Below are positions 12,101 to 24,100 of a DNA stretch of 64,000 nt, piece by piece (within the stretch, counting starts at the first letter, position 1; each line of letters opens with the position of its first letter). This DNA is from Capitella teleta (lineage: Eukaryota > Annelida > Polychaeta > Capitellidae): positions 302,534-366,533 of the forward strand of contig KB294417.1 of the NCBI GenBank assembly GCA_000328365.1, given 5' to 3'. The translations under genes were made by a program, and so were the position numbers. Below the pieces are notes generated by a model that made no database searches, was not told the DNA's origin, and saw only the letters and a list, made by a program, of their open reading frames with translations.

Positions 12101-15100
12101 TCTTCGCCTTGGCGGCTTTTTTAGCCTCGCTGTCAGTGGCTGCTGACTGATGACTGGCGCCACTGCAGGCGCTGGACACGGAGTTAATACTGGACACACT
12201 ATCCGTGGACATGTGCCGCGACATATGCGAAGAGCCCACATCAGAACCTGGAAAGGGGAAAAATAAGAAATATAGGAAATAGAAAAATCAGCTTCAAGAC
12301 GGGGAGATCTTTTGTAGGTTCATTATGATGGGAGATAAACAGAAGGGCAATAGCCTCCTCAGTCTCAGATAAGATGCCGGCAGGTAGAGGGGGCTGGGGG
12401 AATGGCCTCCTCATGACGCAGCCAGTCATCAGCAGCTCAGTAACACAGCCGTTTCTCCTTAAGCCTTCTCAAATTTCTTATGGCTGCTGATGCTGCATGC
12501 GAGGCTCCTGCAGGCGCGGAGGCGCACGAACACCCCCCCCTCCCCCCTCACGATCGATGCTACAGACCTCACGCTACGACGTTTTAGGGTGACAAAACTG
12601 CCAGGGTGCTAATTGCATTAGGAGGGGCTGAGGCTAAGCAGCGCATGCCTACCTGGGGTGGGCGGAAGGTCCTTGCCGGCGGAAGAGTTGGACGACTGCC
12701 TGCGCACGGCGGACGGACTGAACGCCTCGACGTTGATGCCGCTCTGCTTCTTCAGGCTCTCAATCGTCGCCCTCAACTCAGCCAATTCCGAATCCTATTT
12801 TGAACAAAGAAATCGAATTGCATAAGAGGGTAATTCGGGTGAAGGGGCGCGCACCTTCGCTTCTGCCGTCGAGGTCAGATGCTGGAGACGGTTGGTCATG
12901 TTGGACAGCGACTGCTCAAATGCGGACACCACGTGGGCCTGAGAAGGAGAAGCACGAATGAGAGAAAGGGTGAGAGAAAGGGTGAGAATCAGGTTGAGAA
13001 ACAAAGAAACTCTGACCCAATGCATTCACGTGAACTGCGGCTACACGATCAAGAGATACACGCACGCAAAATAGACAGCGCCTCGGGGCTATTTACAAAC
13101 AGGCACTTTTGCAACGCATGCATATTGCAGCAATGCACCGCGGCGTATAGCACCAGATATATTTCATACGCTGCATTCGCTGCATGCATTACAACAGCCG
13201 CAGCCGCAGCCGCATTAACGGTGACATATTGAAACAAGACAGCGCGACTAATGAGCAGTGCACAGTAGAAGCAGCACATTCATTATTTAGGCTTTGCTGA
13301 TAACCAGGGCCTTCTGGCGCATAATCCGGGTTGCGCAATGTTTGCTAAGGCAACGAGGGTCCCTGCAACTGCCCCCTTAGCAACCCACCATGTACGCGTC
13401 ATTCTCTTCCAGGGAAATGATCGGTTTGCGCTGCATGTCGTCGGAGAACGCCCGCGGTTCGACTTCGCGGTCCGAGCGTCGGGGTTGCGGGGTGTTGGGC
13501 GCCGTGTCCGACCGGCGAGACGACACCCGGCCAGACCGCGGAAGCGTCGAGAAGTCTCGGCCGGTGAGCATGCTGTGCGGGGTCCGGGATAGGCCCGTCG
13601 ACATCGGGGAGGTGGGCACGGATCTAGACGCGGGCGAGTGGTGGGCCGTGGTGGCCGGGTGGGAGAAGTATCGGCTGATGCCGGCCGCCGGTGGGGCATG
13701 CTGCTTGGCCCCCTGTTGCTTCTGGATATGCGCTAACCACTGCGCGAAAGTGTTGGGGGGCTTCACGGACTTCTTCGTCGGCGATCTCTTCTCATCGGTT
13801 GACATGTCTCAAGTGCAGAAATATTATCACAACTCCAAACAAGGTTCGCCTTGCACCCGCAGCCACAGTGAGCCACACTCAGCGCACATTATCGCCAAGT
13901 GATAAATAATTCCAAGAATTCAGAGTTCATATAATCCTAATGAAAAGGTGACAGGCGGCGTTCCGGGTTCGCCTCACAGCAGCACTCGTTGAAACCCTCC
14001 GCCCACAGCTCCAGTAATAAGCGCATTGATCTTCAGCCACAGAAAGCACAGGTGATCCGCCAGTCAGCGTACCTTGCGACCGACTGCGGCCGTCAGCTGG
14101 CAACAGAGCAAAGAGGCCAATGCTGCTGCTGCTGGCTGAGCTAGCTGCTGCAGAGAGGCGGATTATGCAAGCAGCTACAGCAGCAACGGCAGAGCGTACG
14201 CGACGACGTATGCTCTCGACAGCCCCGCTCGGCTCTCATGCATTTCCAATCATTGCACGGGTCAAATAGCAACCCAATTCGTGCGGCATCGGCAACGTCC
14301 AGGCCATGAAGCATTACAACACGAGCGGCACACTCCCGTGCAAAGTGCATGCATTGTATTGCACGCTATCAGGAAATCTATCTTCATATCACCTCGTTTC
14401 ACTCTCCATACTGACCATGACAGAGTTCAAAACGGAGTGGTCAAGACGAAAGAGATGACCCTCAGGGAGGGTCACTCGCAGGGGAAAACGCTTATCTAGC
14501 CCGGGGGGAAGCCAGCACCTGCCCCGGCACGGCGCCAACGTTGATCTCCATCATCCGGAGTCAAGAGGACCCAACGACTCAATCAGCCCCAGTTTGAAGG
14601 GTTGCTGTGGGCAACGATCACCATAGCAACGATGGTGATCAGCCAGCAGCAATCACTGAGAATAGCCAGTGCATCTGTTGCGTCATAAAGGGGTTTGTTT
14701 TTTACGACTGCTGATCAATTAGAAGCAGGTCGATGCCGTGGTGTGCCGTCGAGTGTGTGTTCACGCGGGGTGTGTACTAAAAGGGTTCTTGACCTTTCAG
14801 GGGATCGAACATTGACGCGAGGCGGGATGAGAGAAGGCAGGCGGCCTCCGCGCGACAGATACGCGGCAGAATTGGCGCCAAAAAATCGACGTGTATATAA
14901 ACGAACGCAATTTGAGACAAAATAGGTTTTGCATAACGGACAGGGCTCCGTATAGCTGAATTGGAGAACGGAGAGGGTGCAGAAATGTAGCCACTATTCA
15001 TTGGGTAAACACAGCGATTGAAAGAAACAGGAATATTCAGAAGAGTTGAAGAAGTGCGCGAATAAAAAAAAGTCGTCTTCATTGCAGCGCATGACAGACA

Positions 15101-18100
15101 CTACACAGACGAAGGTATGCGGAGGCTTTTATCATTAATAGATGTCACTGCACAACGAAAGATCGAGAGAAAAGAAAAAGAAGAAAAAGAAATGATAGTT
15201 GAGGCGATTAATCAAAATCTGACGAGTGGTAAAAATAACGGCATGTTGTGAAGATTGAGGAGGGTGGGACCAATGACCATGAGGGAGCGACAGTCAGCGT
15301 GGCGCCACATAGTATTCCCTAGTGGGGAAAGGAGGAAAAATGAAAATAGATTTTCTGAGATATAAAAGAATGCTGAAAAGATGGCGACAGTCGTCAAAGT
15401 GAATCGGAGGATAACACACTTATGGCGAGCAGAAAAGATTCCAATCGCAATGAAATTATGACATACGAAATGAATGCCACGAGGTGAAGAAAAAAAAAAG
15501 GGCGGGAAAACACGGCCGGCAGCGCGTCGTCTGCGAACATCGGTCGATACAGCTATTTCGAGAATAATCTAGATTCGGAGTGGGCCCAGACGTCATCAGC
15601 AAACACAGCCGGGAGGTCATGGATGACTCTGGGGTCGAAATCATCTGAGTAAAGCCCAAATGTGTACGACACAGCGAGTCAGTAGCAGCGCCGCCATCTT
15701 GGAAATTTGGGAATAAAACATGGCGGCGGTTATTCCGCGAAACCGACGATTGCGATCGCGTGAGGCGTCAGTGTAGGGCAGAGTGGACAAAAATGGAGAC
15801 ACTCTTTGTGAGGAGGAACATTCCAGAGTAGACAGGAGCAAAATGCGCCGTATACATGCGTGAAAATAGGATGACGGCAAACAGACCGCGTGGCATGCGG
15901 ATTGCCGGCTATTATGAAAAACACGAACGCCCACGACAGCCGTATCAATTAATCAAAACAACAATTCATTCATAAATACAATATATCTTATAGTAGAGAA
16001 TCTACTCGAGCGCAGGAATGATGGATTTCGCTTCATAATACCCAGCGAATGAAGTTATTGTTGCATTGTGGGGGTTAGGGCACTTCAAAGGCGAGCCTGA
16101 TGGAATGGGAGTCGATCGTGTATCCAGGGTTTTGGGAGATTTTATTGCGGTTGCTAAGCAATCCAATTAAACGCGGAATCAGGGAGCTTCGAGTAAACAA
16201 ATGAGATAATATCGCGTGGATTTGTCTGCTGAGATCTTGAAATAGAACATGACCTCATCTTGAGGGCACTGCGCCTGCGCGGCATCAAAATGCTTGACAT
16301 GGAGGATGAAAACCGCAAAAAGTGCATGGGGAGAAGGAAAAAAAAAAACGGATAAAACTGGAATGTTTAGGGATATCCCCCTTCGCGATGACTAAACTGG
16401 TGGTATTTTGGCATCATGCCAGGTAACCCTCTGCCACATCAATTGCGTAACACACCAGGAGGCCAAAAAATCGTGACCAGTAAATCACGTGCGTGCATGT
16501 TGTACGCACATGTGCGTGTTTTTTTTCCACCTCATCAGTGTTGCATATGAACACACGTGCAGGGTGAGGGGGTGAGGGGGTGGCCTTTAATCGTAATCAG
16601 GTGTCAAAAGTGAATCGCAGACTGTTGATGTTGCATGTCAAGGACCAAGGAGTTGCATAATGCACGGACAACCATACTTTCAATACACTTGGCGCCACCC
16701 CAGATTATGACGCAACGGGCTGACGTAATGTGAGTGCTTAACACGCAAGGAAAAGCAACAACGTTACGTCATTGCAATTAAATATTAATTTCTATGAAGC
16801 AAAGACGCGACAACTTAGGCGACGACACAGGAAAAGGCCCTTTTTGTACGAGTTACGGACGCCATTAAAGTTGCATCTTGACGAGATGTTTACGATGCTT
16901 CCGAGGGGCATGTCATTGCGCCTTCCATCAGGGTGTAATTGCTCAACAACCGACTCTGAAGCGACAGCCATTTTGTCTGAATAATTCCACGGCCGAGAAA
17001 CAATGAAATACGGACGCAAAAGGGGCGCATATATCGCAATGAGGGATCATTACAGGGTCACTCGGGTCTGACCTTGACGGTGATGAAGGGATGACCTCGG
17101 GACATTCATAGCACGGCTAAATCGACGGATAGCACATCAATCATCACGGAGCCACGGTAATGTTGGAAGATCATAACGCACTTTGTGGAATCACAACGCA
17201 ATCCGTCGAAGGGGATGGCGGAGCGGGCGATCTATGCACGAGGATGGAGGGGTTTTTTTTTTTCCGATCGAGCAGGTCAAGTGCGGAGGAGACCTCAAAC
17301 CGACAGCTTTATCAACCGTTGTCTGCGCTTCTCTTATCAGCAGTGAAAAAGCTAATAAAAGCGAGGGAAGAGCGAAAAGTCTGCGAAGCACATTTTACCT
17401 CCAGGAAAATGAAAATAAAATGGCCGCGGCTGGAACTAACAAGCAGCGATGTTTTGAGATCTGCGTTCGGCGGGGTTTTTTTTATAGAAGATTACGGTAA
17501 GCAGAAACCAGTAGCACTTGTGAAAACACCGCGATTAATTGCCAGCGTGCAAATGTAGCAGCGTATCAAGAAGGGGGGATATAGGGGAGAGATATAGGGG
17601 AAAGAGGCGGAGGAGGAGGCTGCGAACGGTACAGGGATATGAGGCTGAAGAGGAGCAGAATGATGAATGAGGTGGAACAGCCACGAGGCTCGGAATCGAC
17701 CCCCTGCGAAGGGCAGGGATGTTGACGGGTTCAGGGCGAAATCTGATGGGCAGGAAGACTAGTTACGCCATCACAACAGGGGGTAGGATAAGGCAAGCGC
17801 CAATTTGGCACACAATGATGGAAGCCTCGCAGATAACGCAGAATATATACGCATCCAAAATGGCGGCCGCACGCAAGTAAAAATCATGTATATGGCTACT
17901 TTATTACTCACAAAAACATAGATTATTATTATGGCGGCGGGAATATCTTTTTTACATACATGTAGTCTGCATAGGTTTGTGTGGAAAAAAATCTCAACAA
18001 TGAGCTGATAGAGCATTGATAAATGGCTGTCATTTTGCCGTGCACAACTGCAGAGCAGAAAAAAATATATATAAAAAAAAATGCGAGTACAAAATTGCAG

Positions 18101-21100
18101 TCGTATGTGGGATCACATTGTATGATTGTATACGAAACTGCATACAAGAGCATGAATGCCAGAATTCAACGCGAATTCCAAGCAAATGTTGAGAATAGTA
18201 ACAGAAAACTTTTTGTTTACAACACAATGAGCTATTTATGGAGAAATATAGCAAAGTAGTAATCATACAGAGAGAGACTTACATTTGTGCTGAGTTGGCT
18301 GTTTAGAGTGTGCACCTTTTCTTGCGCGTTCTCCAACTCACGACGGAGCTTACGGATCTAGAAAACGGAAACACAGCACACACATGCATGAAAAAAAGAA
18401 GCGGAAAACAATTGAAAAAAGGCCAAACAAAACACTACCCTCGTCAAATGAAACAAACCCAACCGACCTCCTGATCTCTGGGGTCATCCAGTGCATCGTC
18501 AGTACAACTTTTCGGCGGCAAACTCAAATCCGATTCACCGAAGCGGAACGCGCACGCAGGAGACTGACTGCGGAAGCGACGCGGGGTTTGTATGGCGCGG
18601 TGCAGCTCCGGGGTGCTGACGTTGTGACGTCGCGTCTTCAACCAGGGGCTCGGAGGCGGAGGCAGCACATCGCTAGCTTCGTCGTCATCGTCGATGATAT
18701 TCCTTCGATTCAACACCGGTGACGTCACAGAGCGTTTCGATAAGCGCGTGTTCTTCAGACTGGACGCATCCCACGTGTACCAGTCGGTGTTGACGGCCGG
18801 CTGCTTCTTGCGTCGAGGCATCGACCGCGTATCGTGCGCCATGATTGTCAGCGTTTAGATGAAGCACCACAAGAGTTGAGAGTATATCCTATGAGCGAGC
18901 GAGCGTGAATAGCGCAGCAGCAGCAGCAGCGGCGGCGGCTGCTCTCAGCTGAACGCTGAATCCTCCCCCTCGCCGTGACCTCTGCTTGCGTGCGCTGACC
19001 TTTCTGTCCACCACCACCTCCTCGTTCAGCTCACTGCTCGTTGGTTCTCTTCGCTCTGGCAACACCGTGGAACTCGCTACATTGAATCAAGCAGCCCGGG
19101 TATTTATTTTTTTCCCATCTAACTCGGTGCATCTTATTTTTCTCTTTTTTACCTTTTACCTAACGACGAGTCAAGGTAAGATCACTCGATCCAGCCTTCT
19201 CCGCCTCGCTCCTTTATAACTTCAAACAAATTCAGAGCACCGCTTGATGAATGGGTTTTTATGGCCAAATAGAATGATTACGTGTTCAACACATGAAAAG
19301 CAGGGGCGACAGCTCAAACGAAACTGGGACGCAGCGTCTCAGTGAATGAGTCCGTCTCCACGACGAATGGCCACGGTTCCAGGGAGCATCCCTTATCAGG
19401 AAACGACGCGAGATCGCTCCCAGTTGCTAATCCTACGTGTTCTGAATAAGGACTTAAAAGCAGGTGCTTTGTAAATTCGATTGTTCAGCGGCAAATAGGG
19501 CGTGCTATGTATGAGGGCTTCGGCGACACACGGCCCACATCAAATATCGTAATCACAAACAAGCGCAGTTCGTGTCAATAAGTGATTAACACGTTCTTTT
19601 CAATCATCATAACGTTGTCCGAGGCGAATCATAACGCACTCCGAAGCGTTATGATTCCGCACGGTTCGGAGTTTCGCTGATTCATAACCGTACAACATGG
19701 CGTTTGTAACACAGGATGTTTATTCCGCAATAACAACCCTCATCGGAGTAAGAAAAAAAAAACCCTCTCTATCCTAACAAGATCTGAGATCAAGAGGAAG
19801 GTGTTTGGAACTTGTAAGCAAGGGTGGAGTCTGGTTTGGCCAAATACAATTTCATAATAATATTATGAACGAATTTAGAAAATGAAAATAGAATAAAAGC
19901 GAGAAGCGCTTACCTCAGAGTTGGTTTTCTCATCAGCCGTCGAGTAAACAGACGAAGAACTAGAGACGAGAGACAGCGCTGATCCATGCACTGCAAATAA
20001 CAAACAAACGTACAAGCAGTGCACACAACAGTGCATGCAGCAGACACTCACGATCATCCTCACGTGACCCAGACAGCTTAGAAGGCAGGAAGACATTGGC
20101 GTAAGGCGAGGCACTTCCCTTGCAGTTGGGAGTGGACAAGGGGAAGCTGAATTTGGAGGACGACCCGTGACTGGGGGTTGGGGATGAAGGACTGCCTCCT
20201 CCATGGCCACTGTGGTTCAGCTGACTGAACGAGCCAGTCCTGGGGAGGCCATCGGCGGTGTGCGTCGGGAAGACCTGCTCCGATTTCGTTGATTTGAAGC
20301 TGTCGGAGCGATGCAGGCCAACTTCGTTCTGGTTGATTTGGCGCAGGAGTTCCCGGCTGGTTTGGCTGAGCGCCCTCGCGTGGTGGATCTGCGCTTGGAT
20401 GTTGGACAGAGACTCCATGCTCTCAGTTTCTGAAAGTGCACAGCGCATGCCATTGGCGATTGGCTTGCCACCTGGCGCCCATGAACCGGTGGTGGGGCTG
20501 GCGATCGAGCTGAGCGGTCGACTTGGTACGTAGTCTGGGGAGAGATAGCTGCTGACGTTGGCATAGTGACCAGGGGAGTCGCCACCCGCGCTGCTGCGAC
20601 TGGGTGGCCGGTCTCTGCTGTAAGTTGCATGGGGGTTGGAGATGATGGTGCTGTTGATGAGATGCTGGGAACCCTCTGATGTGGTGGGAGGAGCTTTGTT
20701 GAGGCTATTCCGGCTGCCAAAGAGTCGTTCCTTCAAGTTGGAGTCTGGCTTCTTGCCGCTACGACCCAGGGAACAGGATTTGTAATCCTCACCTGTTGGG
20801 CTTGCTTTAGAGCCAGCGTGGCCTCTTTGTCTCTCAAGAGTACTTGCTCTGTACGCCTCCTCTGGTGTTGAGTACTTGTGACCTGGTTGCTGCATCTTCT
20901 GTTGCGCTTTGGGAGTTCCTTTGTTGTAGTTGCTGAGTCTTTCTCCTCGAACAGCTTCGCTCTCTGCTCGAGACGATGATGCCCTGGAACCAGTGCTGCT
21001 GTTGGAGGCGGTGGAAGCACCGGACAGGGGTCTCCTGAGACCGTAGCCCTGTCCAGGGGCCATTTGCCTTCCACGAACCATCATGGAGTGGTCAGTATTG

Positions 21101-24100
21101 CACTCTGAGTCCTTCTTCAGTGGACGTTGCCGTGTTGCTTCAGAGTCTGACACTGAACCAGCCAAGCGAGGATCCTCGATGGCCACCGCGCCCACAGATC
21201 CAGATCCCTGTGAGTTACGCAGAGATCGCGACCTGAGATCAGTGATGGTCGCCTGGTTGCTCTGGTTCTTCTTGATGAACACAGCACCTGGTAGAGCGCC
21301 CTGATAGCCGCCTCTCTCCTTCGCACTCACGGGCAGACTGGCACGCTCCAACCCGCCCCGTTCAAACGGAGACCCTGGCAGACTGGCAGGGTTAGCGGGA
21401 CCCTCTTCACCTCCTCCGCTGATGCAATACTTGCGCCAGTTCTCTCCCAACACGTTATCCAAGCGATCGCGGCTTCCTTCACCGCTGATGTTGTGCGTGA
21501 GCAGATGGGGTTTTGGCTGGAGGAAGTGTCCTGACCGAGACGGCAGGGAACGAGTGATCAAGCTGCTGGGATCTACCTTGGCTTTCTGTTGTTGCAGCTG
21601 CAGCTGCTGTTGGCGGATGGCAGCTGCATTTGCGTACGGGTTCGTAGCTGAGGAATCACCTCCGATGGAGGATGTTGTGATGTTGTCGTCTGTGCTGATC
21701 TCGTTGATGGTGTCGCTGATGTCTCCACTGCTGATGGAGTCACTGTCATCAAAGCTGAAATGAAACGCATCATAAATGAACAATCATCCAACGCATAGAA
21801 ATCCAACCCAAAATGAATGGTTCTCCTGAAATGAACAGATGAACCAACGATATTCGCCGCGTGATCCGAACGATGCAGGCGTCGCAGGGGAGAGCGAATC
21901 TGCTGCGGCGAAGGGGGAATGGCGCGGAGCTCCTCTTGCAAAGAAGACACCAAACTCCGGGAGAGGTGAGCCCCCATGGAATACCTCCTCTTCAGGGTGG
22001 AGGAAGCCGAGGAGAAACCCTCTTCCTCTTGGTCCGCCATAACAACTAATCTCTGACCAGAGATTCAAACCCTGTTTAAGCTCATCTGGTGTATAGGGAG
22101 AAGGCGCGCAACAGAAGCGTTGTGGCTCCTCGCAGGCGGAAAATTCACCGGCGTAATTACTCGAAGGGGAAAGAGCGGAAGGAGGGGGAGAGGCAGATAA
22201 CAGGGCAGAGGCACAGCATACCTGCGCTGATTGCCTCCACATGTAAGCAAGCAGTATACCCTGAACTTAAGAGGCCGATGTACGTCGCCTGCCTTCTTAG
22301 AGCGCATCGGCAGAAGGAGGCCGTAAATAGAAGCGATTTACATAAAAGCCTCAAGTTGTCACCGTTCTCTCCGTTCTTTTGTTTATCTTCACCTCAAGGC
22401 AAATCAGCTCTAAACAAAGCTAATGGGTTGCGCAGAGAGCTCTTCCCTTGGATCGCGTTCCGGACATTCCTGGCCTTAGTTAATCATAACGCATTCCTTT
22501 ACGAGTGAATCATAACGCATCGCTCGTTACCGGAGGATTACGAGCTAAGGAAGTCGCATTGATGTGATACCAGAGATGCCTGCAGCGAAATCTCTTTGAT
22601 CGCGATGCAAGAACAACATGCAGGTGTTGATATCCCCCAGGTGGCCGTCTAAACAGCATCAAGCACTACGCGCAGAACAAGAAGGATACGAAACTGTCCG
22701 CGGGATGTTTTCACTGATTCAGCATAACGATACTCCGCGCATCAAAGAGTCAACTTCTGATGATTTCACAACCAACTACCTCCTCACCTCGCCCACCGCA
22801 ACACACACAGCAGGATCAATCCTGCAATCGGAAGAGCCGGAGATCCGTGGATCCAGATGAGCAAGTGGAGGAACCAAGAGAAGAGCAGAAGGCATCCCAT
22901 CCTGAACGCTCCTCTCCGAAGCCCGAACTGAGGAGCAACGGTCAGAGGAAGCACATCAGATCCTAATCAGGGCCAGGAAGCCCGGGCAGACAGGCCGACG
23001 ACCGACCCCTGATCCCACTACGGAGGGCCTCGGGGAGGCATCCTTCCCCGAGCCCCTCGATCGCCTGATTGATAACACGTGGAAAGCACGTTTTCTGGCT
23101 AATCCTTCTCTTGCACAGGAAGCATTTTCACAGATTTAATCGCTTGATAGGAGAATGGAAAAGGTGAGTGGAGCACTTCGAAATTATTCATCGTTATCAT
23201 AACGTAACACATTATATCCATTCAGCACGGAGACAAAGCGCGGCAGTAAAATAACTCAAAGAGAATGCTGACGCCGTACATTTTTCATGGCAGTCCGTGA
23301 GGTCGCAGAGTATAGCGTCGTTAATACTGAGCCCAAGGGAGCGTAACAACATTTACATCGGGTTGCAATTTTATCAGCAACCCCGGAGGGACATTCAACT
23401 CAAGCGAAGAAAACCGGCGCCGTACTCAGACGCCGAAGTGGCGGAGAACGTTATGAATTTCTGGTGAGCTGGAGAAGATAAATTCATAACGTATTTCTCA
23501 AAGTTTTTGGGTTATGATTAAAATCATAACGCCGCAAGAAAAAAATACCCTGAAAAAAAATACCCCTAAACTGAAGTGCTGAAGAAAAATGTTAATAGCT
23601 CTATATTCAGCGCCTTCAAAAGACTTGCTAATTGTATAATTCTCTGCTTTATGCTCCATGATGAATCGCACGCAGCGCCACGACATGTTGAAGAAAAGTG
23701 CAAGGAGCCGCACAAGATTTTATCGGGCGATAAAACATGCTACTCTCGACCCTCAGTCAAAATAGGCGTAAATTACGGTGGCCGCAGCGCATGAAACCGG
23801 ACACCAGAGGAGCAGACGCTCTGTACACCTCTCGCTGTACAGGTAGCATTTACGGAGAGGTCAAATATACAGCGTGGTGCAAAAGAAGGTAAACCAGAAT
23901 TCACTGCAACAACCGGATAAACTAGAATTTCGAACCGTCAAAACACGAAAACATTATTTTATAGACAAAATGCTTAAAAAAACACCAAGTCTTTTCGCTG
24001 AGGTTGTGAAAAAGTGTAAGAATTCCTAGAAAATATAAGCATCACAAAAATCCAAGAGAAGAAACGCTTCATGGAGCACCATGATGATGTAACACCAGCA

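Larger units (their letters stand above)
12939..18282 (-). other. NAV intron 10 (5.3 kb), host of an alternative first exon
   Basis: Holds the first-exon candidate at 13805-13389, two YY1-like motifs (15688-15702, 17857-17870), CAG-rich pieces near 14120-14180 and one copy of the 12-mer at 17170. Otherwise no gene or element is recognised. Confidence 0.7.

Noticed and set aside
21784-22242. 152-codon minus-strand frame overlapping the candidate exon at 22040
   Set aside because: It is an alternative frame of the same stretch, without a phase-compatible donor or family similarity; the MADQ frame fits better.
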